A DNA stretch of 64,000 bases from the NCBI GenBank assembly GCA_021397835.1, contig JAJFZO010000896.1, positions 2,520,501 through 2,584,500 of the forward strand. The letters run 5' to 3'. The position numbers and the translations under genes were made by a program. The notes under the pieces are model-generated. The model was not told the origin of the DNA. It did no database searches and saw nothing but the letters and a program-made list of their open reading frames with translations. The stretch's first letter is position 1; every line of letters begins with the position of its first letter. Source of the stretch: Moringa oleifera (lineage: Eukaryota; Streptophyta; Magnoliopsida; Brassicales; Moringaceae). Below, piece after piece: positions 23,600 to 36,200 of the stretch.

Positions 23600-26500
23600 T
23601 CAAATCTCTCTTTCTGTTTGCTCCCAAAGGATACATTCTTTCAGTCTTTGCTGAGGGTTTCCTTCAAATATGTACTCATTCTCTAACAGTTCCACAGGGC
23701 TTGTAATTATTTCAAGGTGCAGTATGGCCAAACTATGATGGCAGCAAAAATATGCATTTGGCTCAGCCTGACTGAGAGTGAGAGTTTGGTACCAAGGATA
23801 GCTGCTCAGTACCCTTGCTCCGCTGATCTTGTCCTGGGGTTCATATACAAGGCAGATACCATACGTTTTGGTCTCAAACCCAGGGGGCATAATCACTGAA
23901 ACATCTATGTAATCCCCAGCTTCCAACTCATCATTTCCAAACTGCCAGTGGCTAAGCCATAACATATCCTTCTCTTTGGCTCCTGGAATTGCATAGAAGA
24001 TTGGGGTATAGGTCCACCTCATACCCTTAGCTGTATTATGGATTTGAGCATGATATGGATAAAATGAAGTATATTCTGGATGAGGACGTAATGTATATGA
24101 AATGCATAGACTCAAGCCCTGGATCTTGTGTCCATTAATTGGAGGAATATGAAAAGAAATTGATGAACCTGTACTCTGTTGGTTAAAACATGGTGGCATA
24201 TTACTTCCTGAGAGAAAAATGCTTGGTAACACCACGTTCAGCAAGTACCTGTGCAATTGGGATTCTGTGATTGAATTTCTGTACAATGATCTATTGTGAG
24301 GAATTGGAGTGTAGTAGATTTGGTGATGCTTTCTGGTCGTCTATGGAAGGGGTTACCACTCAGATATAGTACCTGCACCATCATCTGATAAATTGCAATC
24401 TGGAAGACATAACACAGAGCCGGGTAAAAAGACTGGTAAAATGCCAGTGGAATGTGGACTTTTACGTAACAACCAAGACCAAAAAGTTGAATGCCGTAAT
24501 GAAGGTGATAGCAGATTCAGTATCTTTGTATCTCTGGTTGTAGCCAGTAATTGATTTATGGAAATTCCATCTGCATGAAGCAGCTTCAATGACTCCATTT
24601 CCCTTAGGTCCTCAGGCAGCTTATCAAGTTTTACACAACCAGACAAATTCAGTTCTTCAAGAGACTTCAGCATACCAAAATTCCTGGCAAGTTTGATGAT
24701 AGTTCTGCAGTTTTTCAGATTTAAGAAAGCAAGTTGCTTCAGGTCTCCAATGGATTCATCGACCTTAACCAAATTGATGCGGTCTTTGGGGATCAATCTC
24801 TCAAGATTAGGGAGTCCCAAGAAATCAGGACTTCTTATGAGGCTGTGGCAAATGACTTAGGTTGAGAAATTTCAACTGTGGAAGAAACTATTGCAAAAAA
24901 GAAGAAAGAAGAGGAATTAGTTTCTTTTTAATAGTCAAATATTCCATGGGAAATAAAGAAAGAGAGAAACACAGAAACACACCTTGGGTCCTCTCCAGAC
25001 ACGTTTCAGGCTGCCATAATGCAGATCAAGTGCAACTAGTTTCTTCAAAAAAATTTTGTTTGGCATGGAATCCAAACAAAATCCATGCCAACACAACCAT
25101 ATAAGATTCCTAGGAAAATCTTCATAGATCCCCTTGAGCTTCACAAAATTAAGCTGGAGGAGGTTTAGGTTAGGCATCTTTGTGAGTGTCTTGGTCTCCA
25201 AATCTACATTATTTCACATTGGAAATCAATATTCTGAGACACTACTTATCGGCTGCCAGGAGAAGAAGCTAAGCCAACGTCTTTTCAAAGAATTTCCTAT
25301 GGTAGATTTGTCAAGAGACTCTTCATGATACTGGCGTTTGGCATTGTTTGCACTTGCGGCAGCCTTTTCATGCTTGTTTTCCATTAACTTAAGCAGATCA
25401 CAACTGAGTCCCTTAATTGCTTCTGCACCCTGCAAACCGAAGACATGAACGAGAAAGTAAAATGATATCAACTAAGTGAAACAGTACCTGCAGAAAAGCT
25501 TACACATGATCATCAAGAAATATGAATGACCCTTTAAAGGCGTCTTTGTGATGCCACAGTTTGCTTCGTTTTCCTGGTTCATCTGTTGATTCTTGGCGAA
25601 CAATCTCCCTTCCAATGTCTCTGACTAGTTGATGCATTTCTAGCTTCTTTTTGTGATGCCACCTATCTATTAGATTTTGAATTCCATTAGCTGTGTAGTA
25701 ATTACAGCCATCTAGTATCCCCACTGCGTAGTACCTGTCCTTGCCCATGAAGAAACAAGCTAAGTCAAGGAATAAGTTTTTATCATGATCATCCTGTAGA
25801 GAGTCGTAGCTTATTCTAAGAATTTTCTGGACTTTGCATTGCTTCCAATTTCTTTAATGCACTGTCTCAAACAGTTGTACTTTTTCCAGACAGAGAAGAA
25901 CCCAAAACTCGAAGAGCAAGTGGGAGTCCTCCACACTGGTCTACCACTTTTCTTGAGCAATCCCTGTGACTTTCAAGAGGATGGCCTTGTCCAAAGGCAT
26001 TCCAACAGACGAGCTAAAGGGATTCATGGTCATCCAATTCTTTAACATTAAATTTCTTACAAACTTCATCAGCCTTAAGCAGCCGCTCATGTCTAGTAGT
26101 TATGAGGAGCTTACTTCCTGGAAGAAGCCACTCTTGCATTCCAATTATTGCACCTAAATGATCTAGTTCGTCGACATCATCAAGAACTATGAGAACCTCT
26201 TTGCAGCTTAATGCATCTTTGATCTCAATGATTCCTTGATCCGCATTGTTTACCTCATGCTTTTTCCTCAAGTCCGGCAAGGGTCGTTTTCCCAATTCCA
26301 CCAATCCCATAAATTGTTGCTCTAACTACATCATGGAAGCTCTCTTGCAACCACAAATTAATTTCTTTTGTTCGAGATTCAATTCCAACTAAATGGGGAG
26401 CAACATTTAGAATTCTTCGACTACTCAATTTAATCTCAACTTCTTTAACTATGTCTTGAATAAACTGTGACTCGTGCCTACAAATTGAAATCGAAATAGC

Positions 26501-27104
26501 AAATCAAACAAGAAAAGTAAGCAAAACTTATCTAAAATCTAGCTAGATTTTGATGAGCCAATATTGCTTGTTTACCAATCATTCTATCTAACATTTACTA
26601 TCACCTGTTTTGCAAAGGCAACCCTCCCAGATCTGCAGCTTCTTTGAGAGCTGCTCTCCAGCGCTCCAGCCATTGCATCTCCGACTTGAACCGCTTTGCA
26701 TGTCTGGCAAAGGCTTTGGCATAACTCCTGCTCTGCTTCCTAACCTGGGTTGGTTCCACATCATAGAAAACTGGCAAAACCATGAGCCCAACTGCTTTTC
26801 TCCGTTCCATAATCATCACAAGTTCATCGAGGCACCATCTGGAGGAAGCATAGTCTTTTGAGAACACAATTATTGCCACCTTTGACTCTTTTATGGCCTT
26901 TTCAAGTTCAGCCCCAATATTCTCTCCTCTCTCGATCTCATCATCGTCTCTGAAAGTGTGAATTCCTGCATCCACCAATGCCGCGTAAAGGTGATCAGTA
27001 AAATTCTTGCGCGTGTCCTCACCTCGGAAACTCGAGAAAACATGATAGTTGCATCTAGAAACGGAAGAGGCTGCTTCATGGGTTCTAGCAGCAACAGCAG
27101 CCAT
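23600..27104 (-). pseudogene. TNL disease-resistance gene, degenerate copy
   Basis: Collinear with the intact TNL at 33277-37316. The TIR exon (27104-26605) is intact. Later exons carry many lesions: a ~115-bp deletion just after the P-loop near 26276, removing the RNBS-A region and shifting frame; losses around 25660 and 25530; a frameshift near 25210; an extra A near 24846; a 32-bp loss near 24375; a ~345-bp loss at about 24270 that removes the end of the LRR exon and intron 4; and an extra A near 24232 in the C-JID exon. Recognisable stretches remain for NB-ARC (VLIVLDDVDELDH), LRR (NLERLIPKD...LKSLEELNLSGCVKL) and the post-LRR domain (FLSGSNMPPCFNQQSTGSSI). A full-length receptor is not possible. 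Confidence 0.9.
26255..27104 (-). CDS. Residual TIR plus P-loop reading frame of the TNL pseudogene
   Basis: Exon 1 is 27104-26605, and the second exon starts at 26477 after ATTTGTAG. The splice sites are the same as in the intact copy. The joined frame is 241 codons with stop (240 residues) and ends at a TGA created six codons after GIGGIGKTTLA by the post-P-loop deletion. The TIR keeps FRGEDTRKNF, the BB-loop FRDDDEIERGENI and the WCLDELVMIMERR helix with the glutamate that is catalytic in TIR NADases. FLSFRGED has become FSSFRGED. Such a TIR-only/TN-like protein could still be made, though there is no evidence here of expression. It is equally likely to be inert debris. Confidence 0.5.
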
Positions 27105-27424
27105 TGATGTTCCGTAACTCTCAAGAGATGGTCACACAGAATGGCACATAGTGGACAGCCACAGGAAATGTCAACGAGAAGAGAAGAGGAACATCTAAAA
27201 AGAAACGAAGGATCCAACTGCATACACATATACATTACGATGACTCCTTGATCTAATTTCTTGTCTTTTTGGCTTCTCCAACTTGTCTGTTAGAGCTAGC
27301 AGCAACAAATACACCTATATTGCCGAATTGTTCAAAGATTCTTGGTCGCGTAGAGCTTGAAAAGTGCCTATACACTGAGTAATCAATTATTCTTTGTCAC
27401 AGTTGCTTCACAGCCTTTCCATTG

Positions 27425-27685
27425 TTGTGCGCTTTCATGTTTCGAGCTCATAATCTTGGGCTCCCTGCCCTACTCCCTCTCTTTTGAATACATAAATGAA
27501 GATCTGAATTTGAGCTGGGCCTGCAGGGTGCATTACTTCTGCCACGGTCTATGCCACCTGTGGTATTTAATGCCCTTAGTTTGGGCCTATGGCAAGCAAT
27601 CCATGTTCAACCCAAGGTTTCCAAAGCAAACAGTCACATTTATAGACACTGGAGTAATAGTTTTTTAATAATTTAAGTTGTACTT
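27425..27685. repeat. Copy B of the TNL-upstream module
   Basis: Holds GAGCTGGGCCTGCAGGGTGC and TTGGGCCTATGGCAAGCAAT about 400-500 bp upstream of the TNL pseudogene start. Matches 37635-37815 and, less closely, 3841-4095. Likely part of the TNL 5' flank. Confidence 0.75.
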
Positions 27686-27690
27686 TTATT

Positions 27691-28417
27691 TAACAAAAAT
27701 TTAAGGGAATTATTTATAAAAGAAAAAAATAATATTTTATTTTTTTAATTTCATCTGAAATAAGCATATAATATTTTTACAGGAAATACTGTGAGAACTC
27801 TATTTTGAATTTTTTTGTTAAAATATATTTATATTAATTTTTAGAAAAAATTGGTATTTTACAACATTATGTTTTAAATTATGATTTTTATGAAACTTAA
27901 TTTAAAATATTTTAGTTGTATAATTATTAAAATAAAATAAAGATATGTAATTAAAATTATTTTATTTTTTATAATGTTAATTAAATATTACTTTAAAAAT
28001 ATTATCTTATATATTTGACTTAAAATTAAAAATTTATCTTTCAATTTTATTTTATAATAAATTATGATTATAAGACATAAAAGTGCATATATAAGAAGTT
28101 ATATATTAATAATGATTACATTTGACATTAATTTGGTATCAATTAAATAGTCTCAAAAACCATTGTCACATGGCTTTTTTAAATTATTGATTAATTAATT
28201 TGATATTACTCTTGTTTTTGTTTAAAAGAAGGTTTGATTTATGTAGTTGAATTGCACAAGTTCTTACAAAAATCTGAAAAAATTGTTACAGCTAAATTAG
28301 TACAACAGAGATTAATAATGATTTTGTTTGAACAAAATAAAAATAAAACTTTTAATTATAATAATTTATAGAGGAAATTTCATATTTTATTATTTTATAA
28401 GAATTTTAATAAAATCA

Positions 28418-28448
<31 letters not shown>

Positions 28449-29120
28449 TATAGCTTTTGATATATATGACCTGTTAGTGTAAGGTTGATCGACAAAGACC
28501 ATCAGGATATCTAATATTATGACCTTGCTGGGCTCGTGAGATGGGCTCACTTGTTGTCAAGCCCCACAGCCTGCGTTCTAATTGAAGAAAGGTTCCTTCT
28601 TCTGCCAGAAGTCAAAACGTAATGCTTTTTTGTTAATAATATTTATTTTTTATTATTAACAAAAAAGTGTAGGTACATTCGTCTCCTCTCAATTTCTTAT
28701 GGGCTTTTATGGGCCAAAAGCCCATGAACCCGACCCTGGTTTCACATCACATTCTTCAATTTAATAATAAAGTCACCATTTTAATCTTATAGCTTATCTC
28801 CTTTGGATTAGACAAATTATTTATTTTGTTGGCTAGCTGTAATTGTGTTGAAAATCTATAGGAATTTCTTTTGAAAGTGAGAGATTGGAATTTCATGACT
28901 TGTAAGCGTATATATGCATCACTATCTTTGCTCGTCACTCCATATCAAAAGGTATATATATAGTCCCACGAAGAAACACACCGATTTAATTTATTTTTTT
29001 TGGACGCATTTCTCCTTTTAGCGGGTGGAGCTTTCCTGCTCATATTTCTCTGATCTGATTTGCAAAGCCATTATCACTATAGCATAGCACAAAGCAATTT
29101 ATAAAAGTTGGTTTGTCAAT
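27691..29120. other. AT-rich spacer with (TA)n run
   Basis: No gene seen. (TA)n lies at about 28418-28442. The segment 28470-28740 is less AT-rich and holds a hairpin, listed separately, but no frame I recognise. Confidence 0.4.
28626..28666. repeat. Perfect 15-bp inverted repeat
   Basis: Arms TTTTTTGTTAATAAT (28626-28640) and ATTATTAACAAAAAA (28652-28666) flank an 11-bp AT loop. Confidence 0.85.
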
Positions 29121-30990
29121 AATTAATCAAAGATTAAGGTTGGTGATCATAGATCATGTGCGAAAATGATATATTTCTAGTAGTTGTATGTGTCATCAAA
29201 TTTACTAGACAAAAATGATTAGTTTATAAAAACCATATCATAGATTATTTTATAAATAAAAAAAAACCACACAATAATGTAACAAAGCTATGCCAGTTTT
29301 TATTTCATAATATTGAATAATTGGAATTGTATGCAATAGTTATTTATAATGCAATATGTCCATGCCTGAGATTATTCTCAATCCTTTAATAGGCTTCCAA
29401 GTATCTTTACTTGCACCTTTACCCTTACGAACACACCTAAATGATTTTAAAACACTAAATCGAATGATATAATCATTAACTGTTTATTCTTTTTTAACAT
29501 ATTTCCTTTTACTATTCCTTGATATTATATAAATCATGCAAATTAAAACTGCTATATTAGGCTAAAAAGATTACTTCTTATCACACTTTGCTAGTTTTGA
29601 AATACGCATATTTTTTAAATAAAAATTATAGTTATAATAATTTATTACAACAAAGATTAAGCAATGCAAAGTAAAAGTATTGTGCAACCAACCAAACTAG
29701 CATAATTGTGAATACATGTGATAAAAGTAAGTGAAGTGAATGTTGAAGAAGATTGTTTCTTAAAATCAAACTCAAAATATATATTTTAAAAAAATAATTT
29801 AAATTTATTGACTTAATTAAGATACTTAAAAGCAAACAGCTAATAACCTTTCCACTTCAAATTCTTTATAAAAAACATAAGATATTTCATCACCACCAAA
29901 TCTTTCTTATCGTCTTTTTATCCAATATCTCTTCACTTACAATCTCAATGTCTGGTTTTAGTTCTTTATTTTGAATAAATTAATGAAAATTTATGGCACA
30001 ATTTTTTTAATTGTTGATACAGATAAAAATCTATTGCTACCTCATTTCTTATCTAACTATCATTCAAAAGACATAATGAAGTATTATTTATACTTGTAAC
30101 AATGATGAAAACCTTTAATGATTTGAATTTTATTGCCAAATTTGACATAATAAAATCACAGTTAGGTACTAGTAATACTTGTACTGATGATAAAATTTTT
30201 AACAATTTAAACTTGATCACTAAATCTGGTATAATAAAATCACCTTACAACATGACTTATTATAAATCCATAATCTCCCTATATAAGAAAATAGATTACA
30301 ACTCTTTGTTGATAACCCATTACATTTCAAAACACTTAAATTCTTTTTAGTACTAAAATCTATAAGTTAATATCTAAGATCAACAAAAAGTTAAGGCCAT
30401 AGCAAGCGAAAAAATAGTTATTAAAGATCATCCTTTTTTTGTGGTTTGATATATATCTTTGGAGCTTTGTTTGAGTTATTGTGTGATGTTTTCTTTGTTT
30501 ATCGTTCTCATTTTTTGTTTACGTACAAAAATAAAATAAAAATTAAATTAATGTTAAGATATTATATTTTTGTGTGTGTAGTAGAAAAATTAAGTCTAAA
30601 ATGAAATATAAAAAAATTGATATTATATTATGAAGATTAACAGCTCTTTCTAACAAATAAAGTTGTCTTTTATCATGTGTTACGATGCTTTTATATATTC
30701 ATGACAAAAGAATTAGATGCATATTTTGCAAAATAAACAAAACCACTCACTTAAGGCAATAATGTACTTCAAACTCAGTGTAAATGAAACTTTTAGATCG
30801 AAAAAATAATTAGCAAAGATATATTTCAACTCATGGAACACACTTCTAGAAGACAAAAACTCATAAGGAGAGATCATATGTTTCTCTATGCTCTTTTGTT
30901 ACGAATACCTTTATTTTATTTATTCATTTATTTGCAATTAATGAAGAGAATAGGCCAGAATTAAATTCATACCAGTTGAAAGAAAAAATC
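29120..30990 (-). repeat. Family B repeat, dispersed copy between the two TNL segments
   Basis: 29140-29880 matches 6760-7500 (GTGCGAAAATGATATATTTC and following). 30085-30790 matches the unit core of the 11.5-20.3 kb array, including an open remnant at 30102-30350. 30800-30990 matches 50990-51160. It is a single diverged copy rather than an array. Confidence 0.7.
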
Positions 30991-31184
30991 AAAATAAAAA
31001 TATGCATGCTTTTCTTTTGCAACGCTTCATGTTCAGATTGCCATGACAGAGGGAACTATACCAGTAATATATGTTTGCTATTACAACAAATTGTGAATAA
31101 TGCTGTGATTTATATGCTGTTTCATCTCTACTTTCAGGAGTAAAATTATGTTCGAATTGGGTTGCTTGATTTCTCTTTTGCAGG

Positions 31185-31331
31185 ATTAGCCCTCTTTGTT
31201 TTATTGGTTAGTTTCGCTCATGTTAATTGAGGATGCCGAGTTACTAGTGATGATAAAAGAATTTGCACTTCGGGTAGTGGAATTCAGTAAGCTATACTTG
31301 CGTTACAGCTCCTTGAGAGCATATCAAAAGG
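31185..31331 (+). other. Possible isolated exon, unrecognised
   Basis: An open stretch runs from ATG near 31220 (MLIEDAELLVMIKEFALRVV, then EFSKLY) and is bounded by TTTTGCAG (to 31184) and AAAAG|GTATTTTG. I do not recognise the protein and see no partner exons. It may be a captured gene fragment or chance. Confidence 0.2.
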
Positions 31332-31824
31332 TATTTTGATATCTCAATCGAAGCATATATATTCCTTTGTTCCTTGGTTGACTTTCTTAATTTTGACAAC
31401 TACGTTAGCCTAAATATTCATTAACTTACAACAGTATACTTACTTGGCTTGTTGAACAAAACATCCATTCAGCCTACTATTGGGAGGAATACTTTGCTTC
31501 CTTTAAAATAATAGATTTTATGATCATGCTGCAAAATTAAAGATTATGGTCACGATATTATTAACCCCAGGCACATTTTTAACTACAAATCCTAATAAGC
31601 CAATAAGCAATTTTCTGTATCCTCTCTTATATGTTACCTTTCATTAACATTTACTAGAAAGTAAATAAGGGAAAAAGAGAAGGAATTTTTTCGTATTATT
31701 GCCTTTACTTCACGTTCTTATTGTAGTTTGTCTTTCTGGTTCTGGTAATGAACTTGAGTAGGATAAAGAAGATGAACTGAATGAAATAACCGAAGGTTAA
31801 TTCTTTAGTGTCCTTTACTTTAGA
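31332..31824. other. Spacer before segmental duplication copy 2
   Basis: No gene or repeat recognised. It has no counterpart left of 22150. Confidence 0.4.
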
Positions 31825-32106
31825 GTATTTTTATGGGTATAACATAGAAGATACTGGATTGAAAGTCTTACAACTTTCTTCAATGAATGAGAATTTGTTT
31901 AGGTTGACTTCATTTTATTCCTTGATTCTTCAGTGTCCTTTATGAAACAGGAGAAATCTAATGCTAATTACTCATTTTGGGCAGAGCTATATGGCCTGCT
32001 GACTTATTTCTCATGTATCCCTTAATTACTAATTGGAAAATACATCTCAATACCGCATTTTTAAGAATTATAAATAAGATGCTTAGTCACACATATTTTC
32101 TCCTAA

Positions 32107-32113
32107 GCCTCTT

Positions 32114-32167
<54 letters not shown>
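32107..32167. repeat. (CT)n microsatellite
   Basis: About 27 CT repeats, the counterpart of the one at 22420. Confidence 0.95.
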
Positions 32168-32168
<1 letters not shown>

Positions 32169-32655
32169 TTGTTATGTATATAGATTATATAATATATATG
32201 CATGTATGTCCATATCTCTATCTGTCTCACTCTTTCTTCACAATTTCATGTGAAACAATGGTAGAGTTTTCGACCTTCTAGTTTTTCTTTTCTGTGATGT
32301 CCATCAAAATCATATACCCACTGAGAAATCATTTGTCATCTATTTTTTACGGGTGGTTGGACTATAATTAGTGGAATGTGGTCATCTTGTTTGAAAATAT
32401 GAAGCAGAATATTAAGTTTCTTTAGATTCTTGATTTTAGTATTATAAGTTTGTATATCCTAATAATTTTGAAATTGACCATTCGATTTATTTCAATCAGT
32501 CTCTTCTGACTTTTTCTTTTTTTGCTTTATCATGTTTTTAATTGTTCTAATTTTTATGATTTATTTTAGTTTCATTTTTTCCTCTGACAATTGTGTATTT
32601 GTTGGTTATAAGTGCGATCCATTGTAATGTTGAAGTGGATTTGGTCCATTTGCAG

Positions 32656-32797
32656 ATGTGGAGATTGCTGATGGCAGCCAGAGCAAGGAGTCCTTGCAGC
32701 CTGTTGGTTGAATAGGGAAGAATCAAAGAAGTTTAAGCTTGGGGGGAAACTTCAGAGCCATGGAAAGGGCAAGATGGGGAGAAGGCGCTACGTTTGA
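32656..32797 (+). pseudogene. LLPH exon 2 pseudogene fragment
   Basis: Begins with the same acceptor (TTTGCAG|ATGTGGAG) as exon 2 of the gene at 21125. Its frame ends early at TGA 32709-32711, where GGTGGA has become GGTTGA. Further indels disrupt the Lys-rich part. The end GAAGGCGCTACGTTTGA is still readable. No exon 1 is present. Confidence 0.9.
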
Positions 32798-33276
32798 TTT
32801 CAGAGACAGATTTGTGACTGTAGAAGCTTGACATGCGATATCAAATTCATATTTTTGGATTAGAAATTATAATGTTTTAGGGAAATAGTTAAACTTTGGA
32901 GAATCATTTCAGAAACAGATTTATGACTGGAAGCTTGGCATGCAATATCACATTATGTTTTACGTTCAGATATTATGATGTCTTAGGAAAATATTTTACC
33001 TCTGGAGAATCATAAATATGGAGCTTATATGAGGCATGAATATATGTTTTTACATATGCTACTTTCCACTGGGCCTTCCAAGTCTCAGTAATCAAAATCA
33101 TGAAGCATAATGTCAATTCTGATGTCTGAAGAACCAGGTCATTTTGCATTATCTATTAACAGGCAAGCAAGACAACCTTGGTGCTGCATAATACATGGCA
33201 AAACTTGTACAACATTATAAACCTGATGCGGTTTTGGGACTAACCAATTATCTCATGTTCTCTTCGTCTTTTTTTG

Positions 33277-36200
33277 TCAAATCTCTCTTTCAGTTTGCTC
33301 ACAAATGATACATTCTTTCAGTCTTTGCTGAGGGTTTCCTTCAAATATGTACTCATTCTCTAACAGTTCCACAGGGCTTGTAATTATTTTGAGGTGCAGT
33401 GTGGCCAAACTATGATGGCAGCGAAAATATGCATTCGGCTCAGCCTGACTGAGAGTCAGAGTTTGGTACCAAGGATAGCTCCTCAGTGCCCTCGCTTCGC
33501 TGCTCTTGTCCTGAGGTTCATATACAAGGCAGATACCACATGTTTTGGACTCAAACCCAGGTGGCATAATCACCGAAATATCAACGTAATCCCCAGCTTC
33601 CAACTCATCATTTCCAAACTGCCAGTGGCTAAGCCATAACATATCCTTCTCTTTGGTTCCTGGAATTGCATAGAAGATTGGGGTATAGGTCCACCTCATA
33701 CCCTTAGTCGTATTATGGATTTGAGCATGATGTGGATAAAATGAAGTATATTCTGGATGAGGACGTAATGTATATGAAATGCATAGACTCAAGCCCTGGA
33801 TCTTGAGTCCATTAGTTGGAGGAATATGAAAAGAAATTGATGAACCTGCACTCTGTTGGCTAAAACATGTTGGCATATCACTTCCCGGGAGGAAAATGCT
33901 GGTAACACCGCATTCAATAAGTACCTGTGCAATTGGGATCATAGCAATTCAGTTATAAAAATGTCCTGGATAAAGAGGGCTTTGAAAGAGATGGTACCTG
34001 GAGGAAAGTCTTCTTTTTAGCTAATGTAATGACACTGAACAAATCAACTTCAATGCTTTGCAAAGACTCCAAATTTGACAATCCAAAATTTTGAAAAGCT
34101 CTCATGTCAATGTTTTCTATTGGTACTAGCTTGAATAAGCCCTGAACCTCAACCAACTTGCCACAACCGTAAACATCCAAGTCGAGCAATCTTGATGAGC
34201 TTGGTAGATTTGTAATCCTTTCCAGAGACGTACAATCATTTACCTCCAGTGACGTCAAACTCATTGGAAGCTCTGGAATTGATTGAATTTCTGTACAACG
34301 ATCTATTGTGAGGAATTGGAGCATAGTAGATTTGGTGATGCTTTCTGGTAATCTACGGAAGGGGTTCCCACTCAGATATAGTACCTGCAGACAAGGAAGG
34401 CTGCTAAGGTTATTGAGAATACCATCATCTGATAAATTGCAATCTTGAAGACATAACCCTGTCAGGGAGCCGGGTAAAAAGGCTGATAAGAAGCCAGTGG
34501 AATATGGTCTTCTTCTACGTAACAACCAAGACCAAAAAGTTGAATGCCATAATGAGGGTGATAGTAGATTCAGTATCTTTGTATCTCTGGTTGCAGCCAG
34601 TAATTGATTTATGGAAATTCCATCTGCATGTAGCAGCTTCAATGACTCCATTTCCCTCAGGTCCTCAGGCAGCTCATCAAGTTTTACGCAACCAGACAAA
34701 TTCAGTTCTTCAAGAGACTTCAGCATACCAAATTTCCTGGGAAGCTTGATGATATTTCTGCAGTTTTTCAGATTTAAGAAAGCAAGTTGCTTTAGGTCTC
34801 CAATGGATTCATCAACCTTAACCAAATTTATGCAGTCTTTGAGGATCAATCTCTCAAGGTTAGGGAGTCCCAAGAAATCAGGACTCCTTGTGAGGCTGTG
34901 GCAATGACTGAGGTTGAGGAATTTCAACTGTGGAAGAAACTATTGCAAAAAAGAAGAAAGAAGGGGAATTAGTTTGTTTCTAATAGTCAAATACTCCATG
35001 AGAAATAAAGAAAGAGAGAGACACAGAAAGACACCTTGAGTCCTTTCCAGACACATTTCAGGCTGCCATAACGCAGATCAAGTGCAACTAGTTTCTCCAA
35101 AGAAATTTTGTTTGGTATGGAATCCAAACAGAATCCATGCCAACACAACCATATAAGATTCCTAGGAAAATCTTCATAGTTCCCCTTGAGCTTGACATAG
35201 TTAAGCTGGAGCAGGTTTAGGTTAGGCATCTTTGTGAATGTCCTGGTCTCCAAATCTTGATTATTTGTCATTGGAAATGAATTTTCTGAGACACTACTTA
35301 TTGGTTGCCAAGAGAAGAAGCTAAGCCGACGCCTTTTCAAACAATTTCCTATGGTAGATTTGTCAAGAGACTGTTCATGATACTGGCGTTTGGCATTGTT
35401 TGCACTTGCTGCAGTCTTTTCATGCTTGTCTTCCATTAACTTAAGCAGATCACAACTGAGTCCCTTAATTGCTTCTGTGCCCTGCAAACCGAAGACATGA
35501 ATGAGAAAATAAGGTGATATCAACTAAGTGAAACATGTACCTGCAGAAAAGCTTACACATGATCATCAAGAAATACGTGTGACCCTTACAATTTTCTCTT
35601 TCAGTACTCTAAAGGCATCTTTGTGATGCCATAGTCTGCTTCGTTTTCCTGGTTCATCTGTTGATTCTTGGCGAACAATCTCCCTTCCCATGTCTCTGAC
35701 CAGTTGATGCATTGCTAGCTTCTTTTTTTTAACAGTTAGCAGGCACCTATCTATGAGATTTTGAATTCCATTAGCTGTGTAGTAATCACAGCCATCTAGT
35801 ATTCCCACTGCGTAGTCCCTGTCCTTGCCCACGAAGAAACAAGCTAAGTCAAGGAATAAGTTTTTATCATGATCATCCTGTAGGGAGTCGTAGCTTATTC
35901 TGAGAATTTTCTGAACTTTACTATCAGGAATTGCTTCCAATTTCTTCAATGCACTGTCCCAGACAGTTATGCTTTTGCCAGACAGAGAAGAACCCAAAAC
36001 GCGAAGAGCAAGTGGGAGTCCTCCACACTGGTCTACCACTTTTCTTGAGCAATCCCTGTGACTTTCAAGAGGATGGCCTTGTCCAAAAGCATTCCAACAG
36101 AAGAGCTGAAGGGATTCATGGTCATCCAATTCTTTAACATTAAATTTCTTACAAACTTCATCAGCCTTAAGCAGCCGCTCATGTCTTGTAGTTATGAGTA

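Larger units (their letters stand above)
22150..27690. repeat. Segmental duplication, copy 1
   Basis: Aligns collinearly with 31825-37815, from inside the LLPH intron (TTTTTATGGGTATAACAT) through LLPH exon 2, the TNL locus and its upstream module. Left of 22150 and right of 27690 the two sequences no longer match. The duplicate lies about 10 kb away in the same orientation. Copy 1 keeps a whole LLPH gene but a broken TNL. Confidence 0.9.

Noticed and set aside
27357..27668. 103-codon plus frame upstream of the TNL pseudogene
   Set aside because: It lies in the TNL 5' flank module and is not kept open in the duplicate.
31977..32183. 68-codon frame with Leu-Ser repeats
   Set aside because: It is a translation of the CT microsatellite.
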